Shown here in pieces: positions 52,848 to 63,518 of a DNA stretch of 64,000 nt (positions are counted from its first letter, which is position 1; every line of letters starts with the position of its first letter). This DNA comes from Lachnospiraceae bacterium (GTDB taxonomy: Bacteria; Bacillota; Clostridia; Lachnospirales; Lachnospiraceae): assembly GCA_910576125.1 (NCBI GenBank), contig CAJTHM010000012.1:1-64000 (forward strand). Reading direction: 5' to 3'. Under the pieces are notes generated by a model. That model was not told where the DNA came from, searched no databases, and saw only the letters and a list, made by a program, of their open reading frames with translations. A program made the translations under genes and the position numbers.

Positions 52848-54716
52848 TTATATCTCTTTGCCATGGAAGTACCCATAGATTTCCTCCGCCGCCCTGCGGT
52901 TGATTTCAGGCAGGGCAGCCAGTTCCTCCACGGAGGCTGCCTTAATCTCCTCAATGGACTTAAAGCCCCGCATCAGGGCCTTTCTTCTGGCAGGGCCTAC
53001 GCCGGGTATCTCGTCTAAGACGGATTTCACCTGGGCCTTGCTGCGCAGGGACCTGTGGTACTCGATGGCGAAACGATGGGCCTCATCCTGAATCCTGGTA
53101 ATCAGCTTGAAACCCTCCGAGCGGGTGTCGATGGGCAGCTCCACATTATTGAAATACAGGCCTCTGGTGCGGTGGTTGTCATCCTTGACCATGCCGCAGA
53201 CAGGGATGGAAATCTGCAGCTGCTCCAGCACGGACAGGGCTATGTTCACCTGCCCTCTGCCGCCATCCATCATCAGCAGGTCCGGAAATTTGGCGAAGCT
53301 GCCGTAAGTCTTGTCTAACTCTTTTTCCTCCAGTTCCGCGCTCTCCTCCAGTCCATGGCGGAAACGTCTGGTCAGCACCTCCCGCATACAGGCATAATCG
53401 TCGGGGCCGGAGACTGTCCTGATGCGGAATTTCCTGTAATCGCTGGGTTTGGGCCTGCCTTTCTCAAAGACAATCATGGAACCCACATTCTCAAAGCCGT
53501 TAATGTTGGAGATATCGAAAGCCTCCATGCGCTCAATCTGCTTTAGGCCTAAGAGGTTCGCGATTTCCTTTACCGCGCCGATGGTGCGGCCCTCCTCGCG
53601 CTTAAGCCGCTCCCTGTCCTGCTCTAAGATATGCTTTGCGTTCTGGGCGGCCAGTTCCACCAGTTTCTCCTTGGAGCCGATTTTGGGCACACGGAGATAG
53701 ACCCGGCCTCCCTTGCGCCCGGTGAGCCATTTCTCAATCAGTTCCCTGTCCGCGATTTCATGCTGGAGCATCAGCTCTCTGGGGATGAATGGAGTGCCCG
53801 CATAGAACTGCTTCACGAAATTCTCCAGAATTTCCGCCTTGCTGTCAGCTGACACGTTTGTCATATAATAGTGCTCTCTCCCGATCAGCTTGCCGTCCCG
53901 GACGAAGAACACCTGCACCACGGCCTCTCTGTCGTCCTGGTACATGGCGATGATGTCCTTGTCCTCTCCCACACTGTCCGTAATCTTCTGCTTCTGGGCC
54001 ACCTGTTTCACGCTGTTGTACAAGTCCCGGTAACCGGCTGCCGCCTCGAAATCCAGGGCCTCCGCAGCGGTCTGCATCTTCGTCTCCAGATCCTTTAAGA
54101 TGGGGCTGTAGTTTCCGTTCAGGAATTCCAGGGCCTGTTCCACCTGCTCCCTGTACTGCTCTTTGGAGATGTAGCCCTGACAGGGTGCCAGGCACTGCTT
54201 GATATGGTAATTCAGGCAGGGCCGGTCCAGCCCCGTGTCCCTGGGCAGGCTGCGGCTGCAGGTCCGCAGCTGATACAGCTTGTTCAGCAGTTCGATGGTA
54301 TCTTTCACGGCCGCCGCGCTGGTGTAGGGGCCGAAATATTTGGATCTGTCCTTCTTCATCAGGCGGGAGAACTGGACCCTGGGAAAGTCCTCCCCCAGAG
54401 TCACCTTGATGTAAGGGTAGGTCTTGTCATCCTTTAACAGGGTATTGTACTTGGGGGAATTCTCCTTGATCAGGTTGTTCTCCAGCACCAGGGCCTCCAG
54501 TTCGGAATCCGTGACGATGTACTCGAACCTTGCAATCAGAGACACCATCTTGTCAATCATAGGACCTCTGCCGATATTTTCCCGGAAATAGGAGCGCACC
54601 CGGTTGTGGAGATTCACTGCCTTGCCCACATATAAAATGACATCCCTGTCATCTCTCATGATGTAGACGCCGGGCTCTTTGGGCAGCTTCTTAAGTTCCT
54701 CTTCAAAGTTGAACAT
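52848..54716 (-). CDS. uvrC: UvrABC system protein C
   Basis: 622 residues. GIY-YIG nuclease domain ([28 protein letters not shown]), UvrB-binding UVR motif near 205, the RNase H-like C-terminal nuclease ([33 protein letters not shown]) and the helix-hairpin-helix pair ([13 protein letters not shown]). It makes both cuts in nucleotide excision repair. ATG 54716 follows AAGGAG. In Clostridia it usually sits next to hprK; here the island lies between. Confidence 0.97.
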   Translation of the reverse strand: MFNFEEELKKLPKEPGVYIMRDDRDVILYVGKAVNLHNRVRSYFRENIGRGPMIDKMVSLIARFEYIVTDSELEALVLENNLIKENSPKYNTLLKDDKTYPYIKVTLGEDFPRVQFSRLMKKDRSKYFGPYTSAAAVKDTIELLNKLYQLRTCSRSLPRDTGLDRPCLNYHIKQCLAPCQGYISKEQYREQVEQALEFLNGNYSPILKDLETKMQTAAEALDFEAAAGYRDLYNSVKQVAQKQKITDSVGEDKDIIAMYQDDREAVVQVFFVRDGKLIGREHYYMTNVSADSKAEILENFVKQFYAGTPFIPRELMLQHEIADRELIEKWLTGRKGGRVYLRVPKIGSKEKLVELAAQNAKHILEQDRERLKREEGRTIGAVKEIANLLGLKQIERMEAFDISNINGFENVGSMIVFEKGRPKPSDYRKFRIRTVSGPDDYACMREVLTRRFRHGLEESAELEEKELDKTYGSFAKFPDLLMMDGGRGQVNIALSVLEQLQISIPVCGMVKDDNHRTRGLYFNNVELPIDTRSEGFKLITRIQDEAHRFAIEYHRSLRSKAQVKSVLDEIPGVGPARRKALMRGFKSIEEIKAASVEELAALPEINRRAAEEIYGYFHGKEI

Positions 54717-54770
54717 GTCGGACTCCTTACTGATTGTTTTGAAAAATGGATTGCTTGTGATTGTCGAACG

Positions 54771-54808
54771 AAAAACCAAGCCTTTCCCAACTAATGAGAA
54801 AGGCTTGG
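54771..54808 (-). terminator. Intrinsic terminator after ftsH
   Basis: Reverse strand CCAAGCCTTTC and GAAAGGCTTGG form an 11-bp stem with an 11-base loop, followed by TTTTTCG. It begins a few bases after the ftsH stop. Confidence 0.9.
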
Positions 54809-54813
54809 ATTCA

Positions 54814-57201
54814 TCAGTCTATCCTGCCATTGGAAAATCTGCCTACAGGGCGGCCGTCCGTCTTCTCCGCCTCTGTCTCAGCGTTCCCGCCGCCTGACTT
54901 GTCCTGGGGAGGCGTTTCCGACTGCGGAGCCGCTTCCTGAGGGATTTCTGTCTCCCGCCCTGGCTCCGGCGCAGAATCCTCCGGTCTTGAAGCGCTCCTG
55001 TCCCCCTCTGTGGTTTCCGTTTCCCTCAATCCGGGATTGCCCTCCTGATTTACGGCTGCATCCGCAGCCTCCCGGAAAGGCATCTCTTCCTTTTGGACGC
55101 TTTCCGGCTCCGGAACATTATCCCGGCTCTGCGGCGCGTCCTGGCCGCCCTTTTCCTCTACAGCCGCAGACTTTGACTCTTTCCCGGCATCCTGCCCCTC
55201 TTTTCCGGCCTCATCCGCCTCCTCGGGCTCCGGCAGTCCTTTTTCCCGGCGGAAAATCTGCATGAATTCCTTGCCGGTGATGGTCTCTTTCTCAATCAGG
55301 AACTCCGCCAGCTTATCCATGACCTCCCGGTTCTCCCGAAGCAGCGCAAGCGCCTTGTCGTAGCTCTCCTTTAATATCTCCACCACTTCCGCGTCTATCT
55401 GGGCGGCCGTGGTATCGCTGCAGTTCAGCGCCGTCCTGCCCTCCAGGTACTGGCTCTCCACGGTGGCCAGCCCTACCAGGCCGAACTTCTTGCTCATGCC
55501 GTAGCGTGTTATCATATTCCGTGCGATATCCGTCGCTTTTTCGATATCATTGGCAGCCCCGGTGGTCACTGTGTCGAAGACCACTTCCTCCGCCGCCCGG
55601 CCTCCCACCAGGCCCACCAGCATATCCCGCAGCTCCGCCTCGGTGTTCAGGTACTTCTCCTCCTCCGGCACATGCATCACATACCCTAAGGCGCCCATGG
55701 TGCGTGGCACGATGGTAATCTTCTGCACCGGCTCGGAATTCTTCTGGAGGGCGCTGATCAGGGCGTGGCCCACCTCATGGTAGGACACAATCTTGCGCTC
55801 TTCCTTGCTCATGATGCGGTCTTTCTTCTCCTTGCCCACCAGCACCACTTCCACCGCGTCGAAGAGGTCTTTCTGGCAGACATAGTCCCTGCGCTCCTTT
55901 ACGGCATTGATGGCCGCCTCGTTTATCATATTTGCAAGGTCGGAGCCCACCGCGCCGCTGGTGGCCAGAGCGATGGCATCCAAATCCACGGTCTCGTCCA
56001 TCTTCACGTCCTTGGCATGGACTTTCAGGATTTCCACACGTCCTTTCAGATCGGGCTTATCCACGATGATCCGCCTGTCGAAGCGTCCCGGACGCAGAAG
56101 CGCTTTGTCCAGAATCTCCGGACGGTTAGTCGCCCCTAATATCAAGATGCCCTTGGAGCTGTCAAAGCCGTCCATCTCGGACAGCAGCTGGTTCAGGGTC
56201 TGCTCCCGCTCCTCGTTCCCGCCGCCATATTTGGAGTCGCGGCTGCGGCCGATGGCATCGATTTCATCTATGAATATGATACAGGGGGCATTCTTTGTCG
56301 CCTCCTTGAACAGGTCGCGCACACGGCTGGCGCCCACGCCTACGTACAGCTCTATGAAATCAGAACCCGTCAGGGAGAAGAACGGCACATGCGCCTCGCC
56401 GGCAACCGCTTTGGCAAGCAATGTCTTACCGGTTCCGGGAGGGCCCACCAGCAGAGCGCCCTTGGGGAGCCTTGCGCCGATTTTGGAGTATTTGCCGGGA
56501 TTGTGCAGGAAATCCACCACTTCCACCAGGGACTCCTTGGCCTCATCCTCACCGGCCACGTCCTTGAAAGTGACGCCTGTCTCTTTCTGTACATAGACCT
56601 TGGCGTTGCTCTTGCCCACGCCCATGGGGCCGCCTGCGCCGCCCATCTTCTTGAACACCACGCCCAGCAGGATCCACATCAGCAGCACCGGCAGCACCAC
56701 ATATAAAAGGATGTCGAAAATGCGGCCCGAATTGTCGCTGAGCACCCGGGTGCCGTCAATGCCGTGCTCCTCCAGGCGGGAGGTGAGGGTATCCAAATCT
56801 TCCATAATAATGGTGGAATAGGTAGTCGGCATATTTCCATAAAAAGGATAGCCTGTCATCGCCCCGGGCGCATTGGTATCTTCTTTCTCTTCATCCGCTT
56901 TCAGCGTGAACAGTACCTGCCCGGTGCTCTGCACCTCTACGGCATCCACCTTGTCCTCATTGATATACTCCAGGAACTTCGTGTAGCTGACCTCCTGTCC
57001 GCTCCCTGAGGAGCCGAACAGCAGATTCCAGAGCATGAAAACCAGCAGCACCGTGCTCAATGCCGCCAGCAGCACCATCATGATATTGGGCCGCCTGGGC
57101 GGCTGGTTTCCATTCCCGCCGCCGTTTCCGCCGGGCCCGTTTCCGCGCCCGCCGTTGTTGTATCCTCCGCCATTGTCGTATTGGTTCATTTGATTGTCCA
57201 T
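54814..57201 (-). CDS. ftsH: ATP-dependent zinc metalloprotease FtsH
   Basis: 795 residues. Gly/Asn-rich N-terminus, two membrane helices (near 38-60 and 165-185), AAA domain with [16 protein letters not shown] and [12 protein letters not shown], and a zinc site HEVGH (usual HEAGH) near 465. The last 130 residues are an acidic, Pro/Glu/Gly-rich tail beyond the normal FtsH end. It degrades membrane and regulatory proteins. GGAGCTGCTT precedes the ATG. The 280 bases upstream contain no gene; a weak promoter-like pair is near 57340. Confidence 0.96.
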   Translation of the reverse strand: MDNQMNQYDNGGGYNNGGRGNGPGGNGGGNGNQPPRRPNIMMVLLAALSTVLLVFMLWNLLFGSSGSGQEVSYTKFLEYINEDKVDAVEVQSTGQVLFTLKADEEKEDTNAPGAMTGYPFYGNMPTTYSTIIMEDLDTLTSRLEEHGIDGTRVLSDNSGRIFDILLYVVLPVLLMWILLGVVFKKMGGAGGPMGVGKSNAKVYVQKETGVTFKDVAGEDEAKESLVEVVDFLHNPGKYSKIGARLPKGALLVGPPGTGKTLLAKAVAGEAHVPFFSLTGSDFIELYVGVGASRVRDLFKEATKNAPCIIFIDEIDAIGRSRDSKYGGGNEEREQTLNQLLSEMDGFDSSKGILILGATNRPEILDKALLRPGRFDRRIIVDKPDLKGRVEILKVHAKDVKMDETVDLDAIALATSGAVGSDLANMINEAAINAVKERRDYVCQKDLFDAVEVVLVGKEKKDRIMSKEERKIVSYHEVGHALISALQKNSEPVQKITIVPRTMGALGYVMHVPEEEKYLNTEAELRDMLVGLVGGRAAEEVVFDTVTTGAANDIEKATDIARNMITRYGMSKKFGLVGLATVESQYLEGRTALNCSDTTAAQIDAEVVEILKESYDKALALLRENREVMDKLAEFLIEKETITGKEFMQIFRREKGLPEPEEADEAGKEGQDAGKESKSAAVEEKGGQDAPQSRDNVPEPESVQKEEMPFREAADAAVNQEGNPGLRETETTEGDRSASRPEDSAPEPGRETEIPQEAAPQSETPPQDKSGGGNAETEAEKTDGRPVGRFSNGRID

Positions 57202-57482
57202 AAGCAGCTCCGTTTCGTCATGTCACTTTATATACTCACGCGCGATGAAATTTGCCACGACATCTCCGGCATCTTTCGCTCGTGAGCCGGGCATAATGAA
57301 GAGGGACATTCATGGCAAGTTTTAGCGATCGTCAGTATAAGTTTCTTCGCCTCAGACCCAAAACCGGCAGACACAGTCCCGATACAATGGGTCTTATTCA
57401 TTATAGATACAACCAATTGATAAATCAATAGCAGAAATGTGAAAAAAACACCTCAACTCTTAAAGATTTCTAAAATTTTTCC

Positions 57483-59147
57483 TTATAGTGCACCGCCAAT
57501 CTCCAGCAGCCCAGCTCCCTTTTCCACCCAGTCCCCGATGATATGCCTGTCATGGGCGATCACCACCACCAGAGCGTTTTCCGACACTGATGTCAGTTCT
57601 CTCCGGATGAGCTCGCAGTGCCCCTCGTCCACCCCGGCCAGGGCCTCGTCCAGCAGATACACCGGCGCTTTCTCCAAAAGCGTCCTGGCCAGCAGCAGAC
57701 ATTTCCGCTGGCCTCCGGAAAACTCTTTCCCGCCATCGCTGATACAAGTGTCCAGCCCTTTCTCCATGCCGCCGACCCATTCCGACAGCCCCAGCCGCCC
57801 AAGCAGCTCCAGAATCTCCGCATCCGTCGCATGGCTCCTCCACAGGATGTTGTCCCGGATCGTCCCCTGGAACAGGGCGTCCTCCTGGGTCATGTAGACG
57901 ATCTGCCGCCGGAGGCTGCGCAGGCTGTACTCCCTGCGCTCATGCCCGAACAGTCGAAGCTCCCCGGCTCCATAGGGATAGATGCCTGTGAGCAGCCTGA
58001 AAAAGGTGGTCTTGCCCTTTCCGCTCTCCCCGGCCATCACATAGATGCCCCGGCTCCCCAGGGCCAGGTTCAGGTCCTCATGTATGGTCACTTCCCCCAG
58101 CGCGCACCGGATGTCCCTGGCCAGGATGCCCTCGCCGGCCTTCCCGTCAAAGGTCAGATCACGGGCTCCGGCAGCGTCCGTTTCCTCCTCCAGGTCCAGG
58201 ATGTCATGAAGCCTGGCGAAGCCCACCCGCCAGCTCTGGACGGCGGCATAAGTTGATGACGTCATGGTAATCATCGTGGTAATCAGGGCCGCCATCTGGT
58301 ATATCATGACAATATCTCCCAGGGCCAGCTGGCCCCTCTGGTACAGGAACAGCCCCAGGAAGAGAAGCCCCACGCTCTGCAGATACTGCAATGCGCTCCC
58401 GCCCAGCCCCTCGCCGGTCTTCTGGAGGGCAAGCCTGCGGGAAATCTTCTCAAAGCCCGTCAGGTTCCCCAGCACCTTTTCCTCAAAGGCATCCGCCAGG
58501 CCGCACAGCCGGATGGTCAGACCGTTCTGGAAGTTCTCCCCGCAGATCCCCAGGCCCTCCTCTTTGTTTTTCCGAAGCAGCTTTATGGTGCTGCGCTCCC
58601 TGCGGATGAAAAACACCTGAATCCCCCAGCACAGGAAACCCGCCCCGTAAATCAGGACGCACAGCTGCCAGCGGATGGCGGCAATGGTCACAGTGGCGCC
58701 GATGCCGGAAATCAGGAACATGAGGGGCATCAGGATGCCGGAGCCCAGGATGGAGACCACTGTCTCCGCGTCCGAATTGAGGCGGGAGAGCAGCTCCCCT
58801 TTCTGCCCCATGGCGCGCACCTTGTCATACCTGGCCCCCAGCACTTTCCCGTACAGGATGCTGCGCAGATCGTTTTGGATGCCATGCAGGGTCATGGACT
58901 GCCAGAACAGCCCTGTGGTGTCAAATACCAGGAATGCCGCGATGAACAGGGCCGTCAGGGCCATCTGGGGGAGGAAGTCCTCCGTGCTGCCCTCACTCAC
59001 CAGATTCAGCACCCTGCTGCCGATGGATGCCGTCAGCCAAGTGATCAGGAAGTTCCGGCATGCCACCATGATGGTGCTCAAAGTGTAGGGGACAATCCAT
59101 TTCCGCATCTGCCGCAGCAGGCTTTTGTCCGCTGTATTTCCTCTCAT
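57483..59147 (-). CDS. ABC exporter half-transporter (ftsH-proximal pair, second)
   Basis: 554 residues. Six-helix exporter domain and ATPase with GESGKGKTTFFRLL (Walker A), FSGGQRKCLLLA (signature), VYLLDEALAGVD (Walker B; Ala replaces the usual Pro) and IAHDRH (H-loop). The GESGKGKT loop and ALAGVD D-loop are typical of multidrug or peptide exporters with one degenerate site. The start overlaps the preceding half-transporter by four bases. Export function is clear; the substrate is not. Confidence 0.88.
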   Translation of the reverse strand: MRGNTADKSLLRQMRKWIVPYTLSTIMVACRNFLITWLTASIGSRVLNLVSEGSTEDFLPQMALTALFIAAFLVFDTTGLFWQSMTLHGIQNDLRSILYGKVLGARYDKVRAMGQKGELLSRLNSDAETVVSILGSGILMPLMFLISGIGATVTIAAIRWQLCVLIYGAGFLCWGIQVFFIRRERSTIKLLRKNKEEGLGICGENFQNGLTIRLCGLADAFEEKVLGNLTGFEKISRRLALQKTGEGLGGSALQYLQSVGLLFLGLFLYQRGQLALGDIVMIYQMAALITTMITMTSSTYAAVQSWRVGFARLHDILDLEEETDAAGARDLTFDGKAGEGILARDIRCALGEVTIHEDLNLALGSRGIYVMAGESGKGKTTFFRLLTGIYPYGAGELRLFGHERREYSLRSLRRQIVYMTQEDALFQGTIRDNILWRSHATDAEILELLGRLGLSEWVGGMEKGLDTCISDGGKEFSGGQRKCLLLARTLLEKAPVYLLDEALAGVDEGHCELIRRELTSVSENALVVVIAHDRHIIGDWVEKGAGLLEIGGAL

Positions 59148-60790
59148 CCCTTCTGCCCTCCTATCTCTGCCATGGCCGGTTGCACGGCGGCATTTCCAAG
59201 CCGAGTGATCTGTTCCGCCGAATCCAGCAGCTCCCGCTCATGGGTGATTACCACCACGATTCTTTCCCGGGCCAGCTCCCTCAAGACACCCATGAGGATT
59301 TCGCTGTGGCGCGCATCCAGGGCGCTGGTGGGCTCATCCAGGACATAGACGTCCCCCTGCCTGAGCAGGGCCCTGGCCAGGCACAGCCTCTGCTTCTGCC
59401 CTCCGGAGAGAATGCCCCCGTTCTCCGCAAGCTCCGTCCTGTACCCATCCGGCATCCCCATGATCTCCTCATGTATGCCAACTTTCCGGCACATTTCCTC
59501 CGCCTGCTCCTGGCTTATCCGCGCTCCGCAGACAAGGTTGTCGTATATGGTCCCCCGAAACAGCACATTCTCCTGAGGCACCGCCACGATCCTCTCCCGC
59601 AGGCTCTCCAGACTGTATTGCTCCGTAGGCATGCCGTTGATCAGGGTCTCTCCGCCGGAAAGGTCATAGACGCCCAAAAGCAGCTTTACCAGCGTGCTCT
59701 TCCCCTCCCCGTTGCCGCCCTGAACAAAGCGGATGTCTCCGGGCCGCCAGCTCTCCGTGAATCCATGGTATATCTCCCTGCCGGTATCCGGGTAGGCGAA
59801 GCATATCCTGCAAAAATCAATCTCCCGAATCTGCCCCGCCCTGCGGCCCCCTTGGCGCTCCGCCTCCTGTCCCAGAAAGCGGTTCAGCCTCTCCAGGCTC
59901 ACGGACGCCTTCCTGTACCGGGACACAGTCCCGTCCAGGCTCATGACGAATGTGACCACATTGTCAATCAGCGTGACCACCGTCAGGAGCTGCCCGGTGG
60001 AGATGCGGCCCAGGAGGGCAAGCCACCCTCCCAGGCCTGTCAGCAGGGCGATGGTCAGGAATGCCCCCACCATCATGGGAGCCGCCAGCAGGGCCTCCCA
60101 CACGGCCACCACCCGTTTCCGCTTCTGCAGGCAGTCCAGCTTTTCCCGGTTGACCCGCAGGAAGACCTCCTCCCTGCAGGAGGCCTTGATGGTCTCTATA
60201 TTGTGGAGACCCGAGACCACAGTCTGGTTGGCCTCCCCCAGCGCCTCCTGGTATTGGTCCGTGCCCTTTGCGATGGGCCTGCTCATCCTGTGGACCAGGC
60301 AGATGGGCAGCACCGTGGCAGCCACTGCAGCCATCCCCAGGTACAGGTCAAAGGCGAACATCAGGCCCACTGTGATCAGCCACCCCACCGCATCAGGGAA
60401 AGCTTTGTTCAGCATCCGCTCCAGGAAAGCATCAATCTGGCCTGTGTCCGTTATGTAGCAGGTGGTGAGCGCGCCCATGCCGCTCTTCTCCAGCCCGGAC
60501 AGGCGGCTGTGCAGCACTGTGGACTGGAGCCTGTGGCAGATGTTGCGCTGCACCTTGGCGGAAAGAATCTGCCTAGCGAAGCCTGTCGCCTGGGTCAATA
60601 GCAGGAGCACACCCGCCAGGGCCAGCAGCCACAGGGGCAAATCTCCCCTTTCCAGAGCATCCCCCACGCGCCAGCGCAGGAATACGTTCCCCGCTGTCAC
60701 CAGGACGGTTCCTGTGAGAATGGCGGAGAGCCGGGGGACGGATGTGTCCAGCAGTTTTCTGTAAGTTAAATTCTTACCTCTAATCTCCAT
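59144..60790 (-). CDS. ABC exporter half-transporter (ftsH-proximal pair, first)
   Basis: 548 residues. Six-helix exporter domain and ATPase: GGNGEGKSTLVKLLL (Walker A), LSGGQKQRLCLARALL (signature), VYVLDEPTSALD (Walker B), ITHERE (H-loop). With the downstream gene it forms a coupled pair, so a heterodimer is likely. ATG 60790 follows AAGGCGG. The stretch upstream ends in a broken IS110-type element about 90 bases away, so its native promoter may be altered. Confidence 0.88.
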   Translation of the reverse strand: MEIRGKNLTYRKLLDTSVPRLSAILTGTVLVTAGNVFLRWRVGDALERGDLPLWLLALAGVLLLLTQATGFARQILSAKVQRNICHRLQSTVLHSRLSGLEKSGMGALTTCYITDTGQIDAFLERMLNKAFPDAVGWLITVGLMFAFDLYLGMAAVAATVLPICLVHRMSRPIAKGTDQYQEALGEANQTVVSGLHNIETIKASCREEVFLRVNREKLDCLQKRKRVVAVWEALLAAPMMVGAFLTIALLTGLGGWLALLGRISTGQLLTVVTLIDNVVTFVMSLDGTVSRYRKASVSLERLNRFLGQEAERQGGRRAGQIREIDFCRICFAYPDTGREIYHGFTESWRPGDIRFVQGGNGEGKSTLVKLLLGVYDLSGGETLINGMPTEQYSLESLRERIVAVPQENVLFRGTIYDNLVCGARISQEQAEEMCRKVGIHEEIMGMPDGYRTELAENGGILSGGQKQRLCLARALLRQGDVYVLDEPTSALDARHSEILMGVLRELARERIVVVITHERELLDSAEQITRLGNAAVQPAMAEIGGQKG

Positions 60791-60879
60791 TGTTATAAAC
60801 CGCCTTTCTGCGAAAGGCACCAATGGGGTTGTGAAACCCAGCCATTGCACCTTTCACTCATCACTTTTATCTGTTATAC

Positions 60880-62063
60880 AATCGGGATTACTGATACCAA
60901 CGGCCTTACAGAGTATAAGCAGGCCCGCTTCTCTTCCTTTTCCAAAAGTCTGCGGGAGCTGGCTGACTGGCTTGCCAGATACTCCTGCTTCGAGTTCTGT
61001 ATGGAGTCTACCAGAAAATACTGAATCCCTGTCTTCAACGTCCTTGAGAAGTCCTGTTTCCTCACCCTTGCCCACCCCAAGTATACCAAGCCCCAGAAAG
61101 GGAATAAGACCGACCGCAAGGATGCCAAATGGATCTGTGACCTCTTCATGTGCGACATGGTAAAGCCGAGCTTTATCCTTTCCCCTGAGATTCGCCAGCT
61201 CCGCGACCTGGTGCGCTACCGCTCCAAGCTCACCAACATGCTTGTCGGAGAGAAGAACCGCGCCCAGAACTGCCTGACTGTCTCCAACCTGAAGCTCGAC
61301 GATGTCTTCAGTGATGTCTTTGGAAAATCTGCCCATTCCATCATCCAGTACATCCTCGACCATCTCAGTGAGGCTTTCAATGTCGCGCCGTTTGTGGACA
61401 GACGCTGCAAGGCCCCTCTGGAGGAGATACAGGCTGCCGTCGATGGAGCTGTCTCTCCCGAACAGGCCGTCAAGCTGCGCCAATGCCTCGCACACATCGA
61501 CGAGCTTGAAGCCCACAGGAAAGAAATCGAGCAGGAGATACTTCTGATTGCGAACTTTTCTCTGCCGTGTTGGATCTGCTTTATATGCTTCCCGGGTTGG
61601 ACAAGAACCCGATGACTGCCATTGCCGTCCTCTCCGAGATCGGCCCGGACATGTCCGTGTTCCCGTCAACCAAGCACCTTGTCTCCTGGGCCGGCTACTG
61701 TCCGCGCAACGTCCAGAGCAACAGCAAGGTGAAATCCAGGCCTCTACTGCCGGTTCTTATTTGAAACCTCTTCTGGTCCAGGTTGCCAATGCCCTCACCA
61801 AGTCCAAAAAGCATCCTGAATTCAAAGAGCGGTATCACAGAATCAAGTCCCACCGGGGACACAAAAAGGCTGTCATTGCTGTCTGCAAGATGCTCCTGAC
61901 CGCTATCTGGAACATGTTGAGCAAGCTCGAGCCCTATAATCCGGCGGGGTTTTTAGAGCACAGGCCCATCAATGGGAAAAAGGTATTGACTAAGGCGCAG
62001 GCCCTTGAACTTCTCAGGCTAAGGGGCTATATCATAACTGACGATATGGCTGCCACTGCCTGA
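60880..62063 (+). mobile_element. Degenerate IS110-family transposase
   Basis: The plus strand encodes an IS110-type transposase in pieces: TDTNGLTEYKQARFSSF (60890s), KTDRKDAKWICDLFMCDMV (near 61110), a long middle ending ELEAHRKEIEQEILLIANF, LPGLDKNPMTAIAVLSEIGP (near 61600) and SYLKPLLVQVANALTKSKKH to the end RLRGYIITDDMAATA. The first 20-30 residues are missing, a Trp codon is TGA at 61022-61024, and two frameshifts fall near 61555 and 61745. Inactive remnant; its ends could not be placed. Confidence 0.88.
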
Positions 62064-62332
62064 TTTCTTTCTACATATAGTTTCTTTTGGCCTGTCTAGG
62101 AATGGCTTGTTTGCTATACGCTTTTTTCCGGCTATCCTCCACGTTTAAGCTTCAAACTTCCCCCTCTAATGTATTTTCTAAAGACAAATAACTTCTACAT
62201 GTTTCTCGCGAAGCATCAAATAATTTTTGCAATCAGTTCCCACGAGCAAACTTATTTTGACACATCTATACCGGAATATCTTCAAAGCTATGTTCCTGAT
62301 ATCTACAGTTTATTGCCCAGAGCATTTGACTA

Positions 62333-62340
62333 TAATCTTT
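62333..62340 (+). repeat. Left 8-bp target duplication of the IS1595 element
   Basis: TAATCTTT directly before the left inverted repeat; the identical octamer is at 63457-63464 directly after the right one. Eight bases is the usual IS1595-family duplication. Confidence 0.92.
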
Positions 62341-63456
62341 GGTGTTAGTATAAAAATGGGTTGGTAAGTATTTAGAGTCCGTTATATGGGACATCTCATA
62401 TGAGATAATCCTCGAATAAATGGAGGATTAATACTATGACCAGACTCGAAGAACTTACCAAGTGTATCAAAAAACTATCTACAGACGCAGTCAATACACT
62501 GCTTGATGCAGTAAAAATACTCTTGGCATCCGAAAGTACCGCTGGAAACCCTGATTGCCCCTACTGCGGCAGCACAGAGGCCATCCGTTATGGGCACAAA
62601 TGCGGCAAACAGCGTTTCCTCTGCAAACAGTGTGGGCGTACTTTTGTGACAACAACCCACACCATCATGTCACAGTCCCACTTTAACGGAGCCGTATGGC
62701 AGGAAGTCATCAGCGACACGGTACAGGGGAACGCCATTGACTACAGCACCAAGAAACTGGGCATCAGCCACCGCACGGTATTTGATATGCGCCATAAGGT
62801 GCTCCTTGCATTACAGGAACTCCCAGAAACAGAAAATATCCTGCTTGACGGCGTATCTGAACTGGATGAGACTTTTGTCCTTGAATCCTATAAAGGGAAC
62901 TTCCGGAGACTGTAGGGCGCGAAGCACGTAAGCATGGAGCAAAAGCGCAAAAGCGTGGCATCCCCAACGAATACGTCTGTATCTGTACCGGAATCCAGCG
63001 TAAGGGGGATGCTTATGCTGCCACAGCCAACCGGGCAAAACCGGATGCAGAAGAACTGGCAGGCCTGTTTGCAGGCCATATCGCTCGAGGCGCGCTGGTG
63101 CTCTGCGATGGGCTAAAAAGTTACCATAGCCTTTCCGCAGTCACAGGCTGTACGGTAAAGGACTGCCATGAGGCCGCAGAAGAAGAAAAGGGCTTTTTCA
63201 ACCTGAATATAGTCAACGGGTTCCATAGCTTTATTAAACGCCGCTATGATTTTTGCCGGGGTGTAGCCACCAAATACCTGAACAGGTATAATGCACTGTT
63301 TGCAGCATCTTATAATAATACAGATATTCTGGCAAAGCAGCTGTGCCATGCCCTGCTAAATGCGGGAAGCACTAATCACTACCACAGCAGCAGGGAGGTT
63401 AAGGAACTGAAGCTGTTGGTTGTTTAAATCTACCAACCCATTTTTAAACTAACACC
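62341..63456 (+). mobile_element. IS1595-family insertion sequence, complete ends
   Basis: 1116 bases bounded by 26-bp terminal inverted repeats (left GGTGTTAGTATAAAAATGGG..., right the same with one T for A), beginning GG, and flanked by a perfect 8-bp duplication. It carries one transposase reading frame with a zinc ribbon and an ISXO2-like catalytic domain, broken by a frameshift. The intact ends and duplication indicate a recent insertion. Confidence 0.93.
62436..63427 (+). pseudogene. IS1595 transposase with one frameshift
   Basis: The N-terminal part has a zinc ribbon (CPYCGS...CKQCGRTF) and SELDETFVLESYKGN, where the first catalytic Asp lies. Near 62895 the frame changes; the next frame continues LPETVGREARKHGAKAQKRG, LVLCDGLKSYHSL (second Asp) and NIVNGFHSFIKRRYDFCRGV to the stop at 63427. 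One base lost in an A/G-run would explain it. With correction the protein is about 330 residues. AGGA precedes the ATG. Confidence 0.88.
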
Positions 63457-63464
63457 TAATCTTT
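63457..63464 (+). repeat. Right 8-bp target duplication of the IS1595 element
   Basis: TAATCTTT directly after the right inverted repeat, identical to 62333-62340. Confidence 0.92.
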
Positions 63465-63518
63465 TAAAATCCAGAGACTATATTTTTGAATTCCGCAAAA
63501 AGAAAAGTTACTGTAAAT

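Noticed and set aside
57228..57428. Short minus-strand frame between ftsH and the ABC pair
   Set aside because: No ribosome site and no recognisable motif; left as ftsH upstream sequence.
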